A stretch of DNA of 64,000 bases from Frankiaceae bacterium (lineage in GTDB: Bacteria > Actinomycetota > Actinomycetes > BP-191). A program made the translations under genes and the position numbers. The number at the start of each line of letters is the position of its first letter. The first letter of the stretch is position 1. The stretch covers positions 1-64,000 of the forward strand of contig JAVEEC010000051.1 of assembly GCA_030840645.1 (NCBI GenBank), given 5' to 3'. The notes beneath the pieces were generated by a model that saw nothing but the letters and a program-made list of their open reading frames with translations, did no database searches and was not told where the DNA came from. Positions 1-8,838 of this stretch are shown here, one piece after another.

Positions 1-35
1 GCGGGATTCGCGGGCTCTAGCCCGGCGAATCCCGC
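1..35 (-). terminator. Hairpin terminator after the vanY operon
   Basis: Perfect 11-bp arms (1-11 and 25-35) enclose a second 5-bp stem (12-16 with 19-23) with a one-base bulge at 24. It lies 33 bp beyond the stop of the minus-strand VanY-like gene and has no T tract, as is common for actinobacterial terminators. The window starts at its first base, so the stem could be longer. Confidence 0.7.
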
Positions 36-68
36 ACACAACGGGGGGAGAGGGGGGCGGGGGGCGGG

Positions 69-578
69 TCAGGCGTGGGGCTGCAGGGTGGGGCAGCGGG
101 AGCCTTTCGCGGCGGCGAGGCGTTCGAAGTGCCAGGGCTCGTTGGCGTAGCGGCGGCAGAGGCCGAAGCGGACGCCGTTCGTCTCCAGCCAGCTCGCGCC
201 GGACGGCGGCCCGACGTCGACGGCCTCGCCGCGGACGTGCGCGGACTCCGACGGCGGCAGCACCCACTGGCGCGCGACGGTCCGCGACCCGTACTTGCGA
301 ACGGCGTCGTCGAAGAGCCGCTGCTGGTGCTCCGCGCTCCGCCACCCCGACGTGACGGCGAGCGCGACGCCCTCGGCGCGGGCCGCCTCGATCGCGCGGT
401 CGACGGAACGCTTCAACGCCGGCGTCAGGTGCTCGACGTCGCCGACGCCCGTGGGCGCGACCGGCGACGCCTCGACGGGCGGCGGCGGGGATGCGTGACG
501 GACGCCGCCGACCGCGCGCGGCACGACCAGCGCGACCACGACCAGCGCGGGCGCGACGGCGACCAGGATGCGCCTCAC
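69..578 (-). CDS. VanY-like D,D-carboxypeptidase (M15B), membrane-anchored
   Basis: A 169-residue protein that probably removes terminal D-Ala from peptidoglycan stem peptides outside the membrane. Residues 3-22 form one hydrophobic anchor, then a Pro-rich linker (31-40) and a compact M15 domain. The zinc site is complete: SAHVRGEAVD supplies His114 and Asp121, and EPWHFE supplies the catalytic Glu147 and ligand His150. The GTG start overlaps the stop of the ABC permease gene by GTGA, making this the last gene of the padR-ABC unit. The fold is clear; the exact peptide substrate is inference. Confidence 0.9.
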   Translation of the reverse strand: MRRILVAVAPALVVVALVVPRAVGGVRHASPPPPVEASPVAPTGVGDVEHLTPALKRSVDRAIEAARAEGVALAVTSGWRSAEHQQRLFDDAVRKYGSRTVARQWVLPPSESAHVRGEAVDVGPPSGASWLETNGVRFGLCRRYANEPWHFERLAAAKGSRCPTLQPHA

Positions 579-3187
579 GCGAGCCGCCGTTCGAGCGGCA
601 GCCGGGACCGGGTGAACAGCCCGACGACCAACGCCGCCAGCAACGGCACGCCGGCGGCGGTCACCGCAAGGGTCGCCCACGGCAGGACGAGCCGCAGCTC
701 GGCGCGGGCCGCGATCACGGCGATGACAGGGACCAGCCCGGCGAGGATGCCGAGCGCGCTGCCGAGGGCGGCGACCGTCGCGGCCTGCGCCATCGCGAGG
801 CGGCGGCGTACCCGGGGCGCCGCGCCGACGGCGGCGAGGGTCGCGAGGTCCGGCCTGCTGTCGGCCGCGGCGAGGCCGGTCGCGATGCCGGTCGCGCCGA
901 CGGTGACGACCGCGCTCGCGGCGACCAGCGCGAGCAGCGCGAGGGCGTTGTCGGCGGCGAAGCCGCGCTCGACGTAGACGTCGAACGTGTCCCCCGCGGG
1001 CGCCGCGGCCGCGGCCGCCTCGGCCTGCTCGGTCTTCGTCGGCATCCGCGTCGTCGTGAGGATCGTCGACGTCGGCTTGCCGACCGGCAGGTGAACGCGC
1101 CCCGCGGTCGCCTCGGTGAGCACGCCGGACGGCGCTTCGAGGAACGTCCGTCCCTTCGCGACCACCGCCGGCAGGCGGACGCCGGTGGCGGTCCGGCCGT
1201 CGCTGAAGTCGCGGGTGAGCAGGACGGTGCCGTGCTCCACGAACCGTTCGTCGAACACCACGACCGCGCCGCGCGCGAGCGCCTCGGCGACGGCCGGGTC
1301 GTCGTTGCCGGTCACCCACGACGCGACGGCCGGGCCGCCGATCAGGAGGTCGCCGCGCGGCTCGTGCACGCACCGCGGGTCGGCGGCCCGCAGGCCGGGT
1401 GCGCACTGCCTGGCGGGCGGGATCGCCAGCGACCAGACCTCGCAGGCGCCCTCCTGCCGGCAGGCGTCCGTGGGCCGGACGATGTCGAACTGCTCGCGCA
1501 CCGGCAACCGCGCGGCCGCGGCGCGGACATTGGCGTCGAACGACTCCCCGACCGCGCGGCTGATGCGGACGCTGCCCGCGGGCATGAGCGGCTCGTACGC
1601 CCGCCGCTGGCGGTCGACGTCGCTCGCGAGGTACAGCGACACGGCGACGCTGCCCGCGACAGCCGCGACGACCGCGCCGACGGCGGGTCCCGACCGGGCG
1701 CGGTGCCGCGCCGCGTCCCGCGCGGCGAGCCGGAACGACAGCGGGAGCCGCGCCCCGAGCCGGCCGACCAGGCCGACCAGGCTGGGCGCGCAGGCGACGA
1801 AGCCGAGCTCGGCGAGCGCCGCGCCGACCAGGACGAGGGTGAAGTTCGCGGGCCGGCCGCTGCCGACCTGGCCGGCGGGGACGCGGCCGTCACCCGCCGC
1901 CCAGAACGCCAGCACGCACCCCGCCGCCACCGCCAGCAGCGCGACGACGGGGACGCGCTTGCGGGTCACGGTCTCCGCCCGCCGCCCCGTCAGTGCCGCG
2001 ACGAGCGGCTGCCTGGCCGCCGACCGCGCGGGCAGCAGCGACGCGAGCAGCGCGGTCCCGGCACCGATGCCCACGATCGCCAGCAGGTCGCGCGCGCGGA
2101 GGTCGAGTGGCCCCCACAGCGGGCCGCTGAGCCGGCCCTCGTCGTACGACCTCAGCCCCATCGCGACCACCACGCCGCCGGCGATCCCCAGCACAGCGGC
2201 GACGGCGCCGAGCACGACGCCGGTCGAGAGCACCACCCGGCGGACGTCCTTGCGGTCGCCACCCGTCGCGGCGACGAGCGCGAGCGCGCGGCGCTGCCGC
2301 CGCGCCCCGACGGCGAACGCCGTACCGGCCAGCAGCACGACCTCCAGCGTCGCGAGCCCGACGACGAGGACGATGATCCCGACCGACTGCTCGTCGGGAC
2401 CGCCGCCGCCGAACCGGCTCGGCGGCGGCGAGAAGAACCAGGTCCTGGGCTGGCCCATGTACCCGTTGTCGTTGAGTCTCGCGAGCGCGTCGGTGTCGAC
2501 GGATCCCGGGGGCAGGTCGACGGCGTACCTGCGCTGCGCGCGCGCCCCGAGTGGTGCCGCGGGCGGCACCCAGACGACCTCCATGCTCAACGACTCCGGG
2601 TCGACGGCCAGCCCGGTGACGACGAACGTCCGCGCCGGCTCGCCCATCGTCACGCTCGCGCCGGGGCGCACGCCGAGCGTCTGGGCGACCTTTGCGGACA
2701 GCACGGCCTCGCCGGCCGCGCGGGCGTACCGCCCCGCCCGCAGGCGCACCGTCCCCCGCGCCAGCCCCGTGGCGTCGAGCCGGCGCTCCTCGACGTTCGC
2801 GGCGCGCCCGGGGACCCGCACCCGCACGCCCGCGCCGGTGTCCCACGCCTCGACCCGAGAACCCGGCGGCAGCAACGCGAGGACGTCGCGCTCGCTTGGC
2901 GGCGGGTCGTTCTCGCCGACGGGCGGCGCGTCGCTGTTGTAGTCGTAGATCGCGTACTGGGTGAGCCGGCCGTTGACGGCCTTGCTCACGACGATGTCCG
3001 CTGTGCCGATCGTGCGCCTGGCCTGCTCGCCGGGCGGCTGGTGGTCGGTCCGCGCGACCACGTCGGCGAACGCGATCGCGAGCATCGGCAGCCCGATCAT
3101 CACGAGGACGAGCGCGCTGCGGCCCTTGGCGCGCAACGCATCCCGCCGGGCGATCCGGACGGCCGCCCAACGGCCGGCAGCGCTCAC
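575..3187 (-). CDS. FtsX-type ABC transporter permease
   Basis: An 870-residue MacB/FtsX-family permease. A basic N-terminus (ARRDALRAKGR) precedes a first membrane segment at about 25-45, followed by a large extracytoplasmic domain to about 270. A cluster of membrane helices, a second extracytoplasmic domain and the last three helices follow, so it looks like two fused FtsX repeats. It pairs with the ATPase upstream (GTGA overlap) and with a PadR regulator at the head of the operon. Such pairs usually export antimicrobial peptides or lipids, or act as mechanotransducers on cell-wall enzymes. The downstream carboxypeptidase fits a cell-envelope role, but the substrate is not shown by the sequence. 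Confidence 0.9.
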   Translation of the reverse strand: MSAAGRWAAVRIARRDALRAKGRSALVLVMIGLPMLAIAFADVVARTDHQPPGEQARRTIGTADIVVSKAVNGRLTQYAIYDYNSDAPPVGENDPPPSERDVLALLPPGSRVEAWDTGAGVRVRVPGRAANVEERRLDATGLARGTVRLRAGRYARAAGEAVLSAKVAQTLGVRPGASVTMGEPARTFVVTGLAVDPESLSMEVVWVPPAAPLGARAQRRYAVDLPPGSVDTDALARLNDNGYMGQPRTWFFSPPPSRFGGGGPDEQSVGIIVLVVGLATLEVVLLAGTAFAVGARRQRRALALVAATGGDRKDVRRVVLSTGVVLGAVAAVLGIAGGVVVAMGLRSYDEGRLSGPLWGPLDLRARDLLAIVGIGAGTALLASLLPARSAARQPLVAALTGRRAETVTRKRVPVVALLAVAAGCVLAFWAAGDGRVPAGQVGSGRPANFTLVLVGAALAELGFVACAPSLVGLVGRLGARLPLSFRLAARDAARHRARSGPAVGAVVAAVAGSVAVSLYLASDVDRQRRAYEPLMPAGSVRISRAVGESFDANVRAAAARLPVREQFDIVRPTDACRQEGACEVWSLAIPPARQCAPGLRAADPRCVHEPRGDLLIGGPAVASWVTGNDDPAVAEALARGAVVVFDERFVEHGTVLLTRDFSDGRTATGVRLPAVVAKGRTFLEAPSGVLTEATAGRVHLPVGKPTSTILTTTRMPTKTEQAEAAAAAAPAGDTFDVYVERGFAADNALALLALVAASAVVTVGATGIATGLAAADSRPDLATLAAVGAAPRVRRRLAMAQAATVAALGSALGILAGLVPVIAVIAARAELRLVLPWATLAVTAAGVPLLAALVVGLFTRSRLPLERRLA

Positions 3188-3909
3188 CGCGACGACCCCT
3201 CGGCGAGCAGCGCCTCGGGCGGCGCGGCCGGACCGGCCTGGTCGACGACGACGCCGTCGCGGAGGAACAACACCCGGTCGGCCCAGGCCGCGTGCCGCGC
3301 CTCGTGCGTCACCAGGACGCCGGCCGCGCCCGCGTCGCAGCGCGCGCGCAGCAGCCGCAGCACCGCCTCGCCAGTCTCCGAGTCGAGCGCGCCGGTCGGC
3401 TCGTCGGCGAGGACCAGCCGGCGGTCGCCGACGAGCGCGCGGGCGATCGCGACGCGCTGCTGCTGGCCGCCGGACAGCTCGTCGGGGAACCGGTCGCCGA
3501 CGCCGTCGAGCCCGACCTCCGCGAGCGCCGCCGCGGCGTCGCGGCGCGCGGTCCGCACCGCGACGCCGTCGAGCTCGCGCGGGAGGGAGACGTTCTCCGA
3601 GGCGGTCAACGCCGGGATGAGGTTGAAGTCCTGGAACACGTAGCCGAGCGAACGCCGCCGCAGCCGCGCCAGCGCCGCGCGCGACAGCGACCCGAGGTCG
3701 GTCCCCTCGACGGCGACGACGCCGGACGTCGGCGCGTCCAGCCCGCCCGCGAGGTGCAGCAGCGTCGACTTGCCCGACCCGCTCGGGCCCATCACCGCGA
3801 CCAGCTCGCCGACCTCGACGGTGAGCGAGACGCCGCGCAGCGCGTGCACCTCGGCCGCCCCCTTGCCGTGCACCCGGGTCACGGTGCGCAGGTCGAGCAC
3901 GGCGGTCAT
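3184..3909 (-). CDS. ABC transporter ATP-binding protein (MacB/LolD type)
   Basis: A 241-residue ATPase that energises the adjacent permease. Walker A GPSGSGKST is at 41-49, the Q-loop Gln at 93, the signature LSGGQ at 145-149, Walker B LVLADE ending at Asp169-Glu170 and the switch His at 202. The ATG at 3909 overlaps the PadR stop by ATGA; an in-frame upstream extension would run into the PadR gene and has no family similarity. The stop overlaps the permease GTG by 4 bp, so padR, ATPase, permease and vanY are translated in a chain. Confidence 0.95.
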   Translation of the reverse strand: MTAVLDLRTVTRVHGKGAAEVHALRGVSLTVEVGELVAVMGPSGSGKSTLLHLAGGLDAPTSGVVAVEGTDLGSLSRAALARLRRRSLGYVFQDFNLIPALTASENVSLPRELDGVAVRTARRDAAAALAEVGLDGVGDRFPDELSGGQQQRVAIARALVGDRRLVLADEPTGALDSETGEAVLRLLRARCDAGAAGVLVTHEARHAAWADRVLFLRDGVVVDQAGPAAPPEALLAEGSSR

Positions 3910-4475
3910 CGGACGACGCTCTCGTCCGTCACGGGTGCCGGAGCCGCTGCGGGAACGGGCGGCGGGCGGTGCCGCGCCAACCGGGACTCGCAGTGGTCCA
4001 GCCACCGGACCTCGGCCTCCGCCTGGAACACCAGCGAGTCGAGCACGAGCAGCCAGGCGAGGTCCTCGTCGGTCCCGCGCGACTTCAGCCGGACGTACTC
4101 CTGCAGTGCCCGGACGGTGTCGGTGCGCTGCGCCTGGATCACCCCGCGCACGTCGACGCCGGGAACGGTGACGGCGATCGCGAGCTTGATGGCCAGCTCG
4201 TCACGCGGCGGGGTCTGCCGGTCGACCGGCGTCGCGAACCACGCCTGGACCTCGGCGTGGCCCGCGTCCGTCACGCGGTACACGGCGTGCCCGTCGTCGT
4301 CGCCACCCGCGCGCTCGACCAGCCCGTCGCGCTCCAGCCGGGTGAGCGTCGTGTAGACCTGCCCGACGTTCAGCGGCCAGGTCGCGCCGGTCCGCGCCTC
4401 GAACTCCGACCGGAGCTGGTAGCCGTACATCGGCTGGTTCGCGAGCAGGGACAGCAGCGCCTGACGGATCGACAT
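3906..4475 (-). CDS. PadR family transcriptional regulator
   Basis: A 189-residue PadR regulator. Residues 5-80 form the winged helix (LSLLANQPMYGYQL and a wing around VYTTLTRLERDGLVER) and 85-175 match the helical C-terminal dimerisation domain. It heads the ABC-transporter operon and is therefore likely its autoregulated repressor. There is no ribosome-binding site before the ATG. Instead TATACA lies 8 nt upstream within a dyad, pointing to a leaderless mRNA with the operator over the -10 box. Confidence 0.93.
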   Translation of the reverse strand: MSIRQALLSLLANQPMYGYQLRSEFEARTGATWPLNVGQVYTTLTRLERDGLVERAGGDDDGHAVYRVTDAGHAEVQAWFATPVDRQTPPRDELAIKLAIAVTVPGVDVRGVIQAQRTDTVRALQEYVRLKSRGTDEDLAWLLVLDSLVFQAEAEVRWLDHCESRLARHRPPPVPAAAPAPVTDESVVR

Positions 4476-4501
4476 ACTGCGTATGTATACCCGGTATGCA
4501 G
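4476..4501 (-). promoter_or_regulatory. padR promoter and probable PadR operator
   Basis: On the minus strand TATACA (4489-4484) lies 8 nt before the ATG. Imperfect inverted arms CTGCGTA (4477-4483) and TATGCAG (4495-4501), 6 of 7 complementary, flank it, with palindrome GTATAC at 4485-4490. This is a typical autoregulatory layout; binding is inferred. Confidence 0.55.
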
Positions 4502-4530
4502 AGGGCTCGCAAGGACCCTCCGCGAACCGG

Positions 4531-4953
4531 TCAGGCGGCCCGGCGCAGTGCGAGCACCGGGATGACGCGCACGCCCGTGGTCTTCTCCTCGTACTCGGCG
4601 AAGCCCGGGTAGCGGCGGGCCTGCTCGGCGTAGACGCGGTCCCGCTCGGGGCCCTTGAGGTCGGTGACGGTGACCGGGTACGACTCCGTCCCGACCTCGA
4701 CGACGCCCTCGCCCGCGGCGACCAGGTTGCGGTACCACTGCGGGTCGTCGGGCGCGCCGCCCTTCGAGGCGAACACGTAGATGACGTCGTCGTCGCCGTC
4801 GGCCGGCAGGTACATCACCGGGGCGATGTACTCCGTGCCACTGCGCCGGCCGCGGTGGTGCAGCAGGGTCAGCGGCGCGCCTTCGAACTGTCCGCCCACG
4901 CGGCCCTCGTTGGCGCGGAACTCTTCGATGATCTGGGTGTTCCAGTCGGTCAT
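4531..4953 (-). CDS. Deazaflavin (F420)-dependent nitroreductase family protein
   Basis: A 140-residue split-barrel protein of the DDN family, which in actinobacteria uses reduced F420 to reduce nitro compounds, quinones or enones. Recognisable are the HHRGRRSGTEYIAPVMYLP strand-loop that binds the deazaflavin, and the late block RYPGFAEYEEKTTGVRVIPV. The ATG at 4953 has GGAGGA four bases upstream; an ATG 27 bp earlier lacks such a site. It sits just beyond the proC stop and may be co-transcribed with it. The substrate cannot be read from sequence. Confidence 0.88.
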   Translation of the reverse strand: MTDWNTQIIEEFRANEGRVGGQFEGAPLTLLHHRGRRSGTEYIAPVMYLPADGDDDVIYVFASKGGAPDDPQWYRNLVAAGEGVVEVGTESYPVTVTDLKGPERDRVYAEQARRYPGFAEYEEKTTGVRVIPVLALRRAA

Positions 4954-4972
4954 GGTGTCCTCCGCTCGTGGA

Positions 4973-5776
4973 TCATTCATGCCCTGAGGCGAGCTCCCGC
5001 GAACGGTCGCGGGCCGCCTCGATCGCCGCGATCAGCGCGGCGCGGACCGAGTGCCTCTCCAGCTCGCGGACGGCGTTGATCGTCGTGCCCGCGGGGGACG
5101 TGACGGCCTCGCGCAGCCGGACCGGATGCTCGCCGGTGTCGCGCAGCATCACCGCGGCGCCGACGGCGGTCTGCACGATCAGCTCAGCCGCAACGGCGCG
5201 CGGCAGGCCGAGCAGGATGCCCGCGTCGATCATCGCCTCGACCAGGTAGAAGAAATACGCGGGCCCGCTGCCGGACAGCGCGGTCACCGCGTCCTGCTGC
5301 GACTCGGGGACGCGGATGGTCCGGCCCACGTGGCCGAGCAGCTCCTCGGTGCGAACGAGGTGCGCCTCGGTCGCGTACGCACCCGCCGACAGCGCGCTCA
5401 TCGCCTCGTCGACGAGGACCGGTGTGTTGCTCATGACGCGGACGACGGGGACGCCGTCGGCGAGGCGGCGTTCGAGGAACGCCGTGGGGATGCCCGCGGC
5501 CATCGACACGACGAGCTGGTCGGGCGTAACGACCGGGGCGATCTCTTCGAGCAGCGCGGCCATGTCCTGCGGCTTCACCGCGATCAGGACGGTGCCGGCG
5601 CGGGCGGCGTCGGAGTTCGGGACGACGGTGACGCCGTACCGTCCGGCCAGGTCCTTCGCGCGCTCCGGCCTGCGCGCTGTGACGGTCACCGAGCCGGGGT
5701 CGGTGCCGGCCCGGAGGAGGCCGGAGAGCAGCGCCTCGCCCATCTTCCCGGCGCCGAGGATCGCGAGCGTCGTCAC
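4973..5776 (-). CDS. proC: Pyrroline-5-carboxylate reductase
   Basis: A 267-residue enzyme that reduces pyrroline-5-carboxylate to proline with NAD(P)H. The Rossmann motif GAGKMG is at 8-13, the cofactor strand reads TVLIAVKPQDM, and the signature ALSGSGPAYFFYLVEAM plus the C-terminal EAVTSPAGTTI block are intact. The GTG start overlaps the proline dehydrogenase stop by GTGA. A biosynthetic and a catabolic proline enzyme are thus made from one mRNA, which suggests proline/P5C cycling, though co-transcription alone does not prove it. Confidence 0.96.
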   Translation of the reverse strand: MTTLAILGAGKMGEALLSGLLRAGTDPGSVTVTARRPERAKDLAGRYGVTVVPNSDAARAGTVLIAVKPQDMAALLEEIAPVVTPDQLVVSMAAGIPTAFLERRLADGVPVVRVMSNTPVLVDEAMSALSAGAYATEAHLVRTEELLGHVGRTIRVPESQQDAVTALSGSGPAYFFYLVEAMIDAGILLGLPRAVAAELIVQTAVGAAVMLRDTGEHPVRLREAVTSPAGTTINAVRELERHSVRAALIAAIEAARDRSRELASGHE

Positions 5777-6687
5777 GACGTCGTCGCCAGCGCGCGCAGG
5801 AAGAACGCGAGGTTGGCCGGGCGCTCGGCGAGGCGGCGCATGAGGTAGCCGTACCACTCCTGGCCGTACGGCGTGTAGACGCGGACGCGGTTGCCCGCGG
5901 CGGCGAGGCGGCGCTGCTCGTCGGGGCGGATGCCGTAGAGCATCTGGAACTCGTACGTCCCCTGCTCGCGCTGCCGCGCCAGCGACGACGCGATCGCGAC
6001 GAGCCGCGGGTCGTGGGTCGCGACCATGGGGTAGGCGCCGTCGCGCATCAGCCGGACGAGGAGGCGGACGTAGGAGAGGTCGACCTCCTTGCGCTTCTGG
6101 TACGCGACCGACTCCGGCTCCTTGTACGCGCCCTTGCAGAGCCGCACCCGCGCCTTCGCGCGGATCAGGTCCTCGACGTCCCCGGCGCTGCGCCGCAGGT
6201 AGGACTGGATCACGGCGCCGGTGCCGGGGAAGTCCGCGCGCAGCTCGGCGAGGATGCCGAGCGTCGAGTCGGTGGTGGTGTGGTCCTCCATGTCGAGCGT
6301 CACCGTCGTCCCGGCCACGGTCGCGGCCTCGACGATGCGGCGCGCGTTGTCGACGCACATCGACCGGTCCAGCGCCTGGCCGATCGCGGAGAGCTTGACC
6401 GACACCTCGGCGCCGTGGGTCAGCCCCTCGTCGTCGAGGGTGGTGAGGAGGGTGACGTAGGCCTTGGTCACGGCGTCGGCCTGGCCGGGCTCGACGGTGT
6501 CCTCGCCGAGGTGGTCGAGGCTGACCAGCAGCCCGCCGTCGACCAGGGTCCTGGTCGCGCGGACGGCGTCCTCGGTCGTCTCGCCCGCGACGAAGCGCGC
6601 GACGACCTCGCGCGAGACGGGCAGCGTGCTGACCGCCTCGCGGATCTTCGGCGAGCGCGACGCGGCGAGGATGGTTCGGCGCAGCAT
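5773..6687 (-). CDS. Proline dehydrogenase (PRODH)
   Basis: A 304-residue monofunctional FAD-dependent proline dehydrogenase that oxidises proline to P5C. The beta-alpha barrel shows VSVKLSAIGQALD, LDMEDHTTTDSTL, RLCKGAYKEP, the strand PMVATHDPRL and the late EFQMLYGIRPDEQRRL followed by VRVYTPYGQEWYGYLMRRLAERPAN cut here into its recognised parts. The P5C dehydrogenase needed to reach glutamate is not in the window. TAACCT (6700-6695) ends 7 nt before the ATG and its first three bases are the stop codon of the upstream methyltransferase, so leaderless transcription is likely. Confidence 0.94.
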   Translation of the reverse strand: MLRRTILAASRSPKIREAVSTLPVSREVVARFVAGETTEDAVRATRTLVDGGLLVSLDHLGEDTVEPGQADAVTKAYVTLLTTLDDEGLTHGAEVSVKLSAIGQALDRSMCVDNARRIVEAATVAGTTVTLDMEDHTTTDSTLGILAELRADFPGTGAVIQSYLRRSAGDVEDLIRAKARVRLCKGAYKEPESVAYQKRKEVDLSYVRLLVRLMRDGAYPMVATHDPRLVAIASSLARQREQGTYEFQMLYGIRPDEQRRLAAAGNRVRVYTPYGQEWYGYLMRRLAERPANLAFFLRALATTS

Positions 6688-6697
6688 GGCGCGAAGG

Positions 6698-7438
6698 TTA
6701 CCTGCCGACCCAGAGCCGCGTGACGAACGCCTCCTCCACCACCCCGCCGGGGAACGCCTCCCCGAGCAGTTCGCGCTGCGCCGTGAGGAACGCGGGGAGC
6801 GCGTCGCCGAGCGCGGCGACGTAGGACTTCGAGGCGAGGTACGTCAGGTACGCGTCGATGCCGAGGTGCCGTGTCCAGGGCACGGTCGCTGTCGTCACGT
6901 CGCCGAACGCCACGGCGAGGTCCCGCGCCGGGTCGTACTCGCGGTAGCGGCGCCCGTAGCTTTCGTTGAGCGACTCCAGCAGGTCCTGCTGCGCGCGCCA
7001 CCATCGTTCGTCGCGCGCGTCGCTGTTGTTCCACCAGATCGCCATCGCGCCGCCGGGCCGCAGCACCCGGCGCGCCTCGCGCACCGCGTCGTCGGGGCGC
7101 ATCCAGTGGAACGCCTGGGCGTATGTCACGAGGTCCGCCGACGCGTCGCGCAACGGCAGCGCGTGGCCGTCCGCGACGGCGACGCCGCGCAGGGTGCCCG
7201 GTCCCGGGGAACCGTTGGCGCGCAGGCGTCCCAGCATCTTCGGACCGATGTCGAACGCCGTCACGTCCGCGCCGCGGGCGAGCAGGCCGCGGGTCGAGAT
7301 GCCGGTGCCCGCGCCGACCTCGACGACGCGGGCGCCGGCCAACGGCGGCAGGGCGTCGTAGAGGCCGTCGGGGTACGCCGGCCGCGCGGCGTCGTACTTG
7401 TCGACCAGCGCGTCGAACGGACTCCCGGGCGCGACCAC
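6698..7438 (-). CDS. Class I SAM-dependent methyltransferase (type 11 domain)
   Basis: A 246-residue methyltransferase. Motif I is VEVGAGTG near 39-46, an acidic residue follows in VTAFDIG, and post-motif strands are VAVADGHALPL and ARRVLRPGGAMAIWW. The C-terminal half varies between relatives and sets the substrate, which is unknown. The GTG start shares one base with the TAG of the secreted-protein gene upstream, so translation may be coupled. The N-terminal FDALVDKYDAARPAYP block is typical of UbiE-like small-molecule methyltransferases. Confidence 0.88.
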   Translation of the reverse strand: MVAPGSPFDALVDKYDAARPAYPDGLYDALPPLAGARVVEVGAGTGISTRGLLARGADVTAFDIGPKMLGRLRANGSPGPGTLRGVAVADGHALPLRDASADLVTYAQAFHWMRPDDAVREARRVLRPGGAMAIWWNNSDARDERWWRAQQDLLESLNESYGRRYREYDPARDLAVAFGDVTTATVPWTRHLGIDAYLTYLASKSYVAALGDALPAFLTAQRELLGEAFPGGVVEEAFVTRLWVGR

Positions 7439-8691
7439 TAACAGAGGGTATAGCCGGGCGATGCGCTCACCGAGTTGCCTTCGACCGAGACGACGAGCTT
7501 GGCGAAGCAGACGGCGACGCTCGCGAGCGGCGCGGTGAGCGACCGGCTCGTCTCGCCCGCGTGCGTCTCCACCAGCGTCGCGTCGCGGCTCACGAACCTG
7601 CCGCCCTGCTCGCCGCACGGGTTGGTCGTCACGCCGCCCTTCGTCAGGACGACGCACGCGACCCGCACCGGAGCGCCGGTCGGCAGCGTGAACTCGTACG
7701 TGTCGACGTAGCCGAGGATCCAGATCCAGTTGGTCAGCGGCAGGTACGCGGTCGCGCGGTACACCAGCGACGCCGGCCGGTACGACGCGCAGGCCGTGAG
7801 GCCGAGCCGCGTGGCGCAGCCGCTCGGGTCCTCGCTGATGCCGAGCGGCGTGGCGCAGTCGGTGTCCTGCGGGAAGTCCACGAGCCCGTCGCCGTCGTTG
7901 TCGACGCCGTCGCTGCACGCCAGCGACGTCCGCGGCACCGGCTGCTCGCTCGGGTCGAGCGCGTCGAGGCAGCCGGGGTCGTCGCGGTCGACGAGACCGT
8001 CGCCGTCGTTGTCCTCGCCGTCGTTGCACTGGATCGGCGCCGGCTTCTCGCTGGGGTCGAGCTCGTCGGTGCAGCCGGGGTCGGCCGGGTAGTCGGCGAG
8101 GCCGTCGTCGTCGTTGTCCTTGCCGTCGTTGCACGCGACCGTGACGGGCGGCATGCCGTCGGCGAGCGCGCGGGCGGCGCCGTAGGTCTGGTCGGCGGAG
8201 CCGCCGAACGCCGGGCCGCAGCGGGCGTCCGCGCCGGCGGACCAGTGCGAGTCGAGGCCGGTCTCGGTCCCGTCGTCGTCCCAGTAGAGCGTCGCGCCGT
8301 CTATGACGACCTCGGTGCAGAGGCGGACGTCGGGCGCGGTCGTGAACGACGCGCGCGCGGTCAGGCCGATGACGCGCGCGGTATCGGGTCCGGTGACGGC
8401 GAACGTGTCCGCGTCGTTGTGCCGGTCGCCGCCGAGCTGCACGGTGCAGGTCACGTGACCGGTGTGCTCCGCGGCCGGGTCGGCGTCGTCGACGAGCGCG
8501 ATCGGTCCCGCCGTGATCGTGGCGGTCCCGCCGTCGGTCGAGGGGGCGAGTGCGTCGAGCGCGCAGAGGGGTCCGCGGGCCGGGCCCTCGACGGCGTACG
8601 TCGTCCGGGCGGCGGGAGCCACGGCGCTGGCCGCCGGCCCCAACGGCACGAACGTGCCGAGCAGGAGCGCCGCGACGGCGGTCTTCTTCAT
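7438..8691 (-). CDS. Secreted protein with three DxDxDG calcium-type repeats
   Basis: A 417-residue exported protein with a signal peptide at about 1-23 (MKK then a hydrophobic run ending ASA). The centre carries three near-identical units of about 30 residues of the form C-(N/S)DGxDNDxDGLxD, each with a second Cys; the acidic loops resemble thrombospondin-type-3/EF calcium loops. The N- and C-terminal thirds are unrecognised beta-rich domains with paired cysteines. The ATG at 8691 is chosen because GAGGA stands four bases upstream; a GTG 12 bp earlier is less likely. It is expressed from a distant promoter through a structured leader of about 145 nt. Function unknown; surface calcium binding is inference. 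Confidence 0.8.
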   Translation of the reverse strand: MKKTAVAALLLGTFVPLGPAASAVAPAARTTYAVEGPARGPLCALDALAPSTDGGTATITAGPIALVDDADPAAEHTGHVTCTVQLGGDRHNDADTFAVTGPDTARVIGLTARASFTTAPDVRLCTEVVIDGATLYWDDDGTETGLDSHWSAGADARCGPAFGGSADQTYGAARALADGMPPVTVACNDGKDNDDDGLADYPADPGCTDELDPSEKPAPIQCNDGEDNDGDGLVDRDDPGCLDALDPSEQPVPRTSLACSDGVDNDGDGLVDFPQDTDCATPLGISEDPSGCATRLGLTACASYRPASLVYRATAYLPLTNWIWILGYVDTYEFTLPTGAPVRVACVVLTKGGVTTNPCGEQGGRFVSRDATLVETHAGETSRSLTAPLASVAVCFAKLVVSVEGNSVSASPGYTLC

Positions 8692-8838
8692 CTGTCCTCG
8701 CACTCGGTATCACCTACGCCGGGCTGGGGGCGGCGTACGGCTGGGCTGACCCCGGGAGGTCGACGTGCCAGGTGGCGGGCGCGGCGTTCGCCGGACCCTC
8801 GAGCGACCACCCCCCTTCCGTTCCGGTGCGTGGCGATC
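8692..8838 (-). promoter_or_regulatory. Structured 5' leader of the calcium-repeat protein gene
   Basis: About 145 nt separate the inferred transcription start from the ATG, in a region where most neighbours look leaderless. A 7-bp stem, TACGCCG pairing with CGGCGTA (8715-8721 and 8731-8737), stands just upstream of the ribosome-binding site, and CGGCG-AA-CGCCG forms another hairpin nearer the 5' end. I could not match it to a riboswitch class. Confidence 0.4.

Noticed and set aside
491..3643. A 1050-codon plus-strand open frame
   Set aside because: It is antisense to the FtsX permease and ABC ATPase genes, is dominated by Arg/Pro/Asp/Gly, and matches no family; very GC-rich DNA gives such shadow frames.
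8692..8838. Cyclic-di-AMP (ydaO-type) riboswitch in the leader
   Set aside because: A few short segments look similar, but the conserved core elements are not in order; no confident match.
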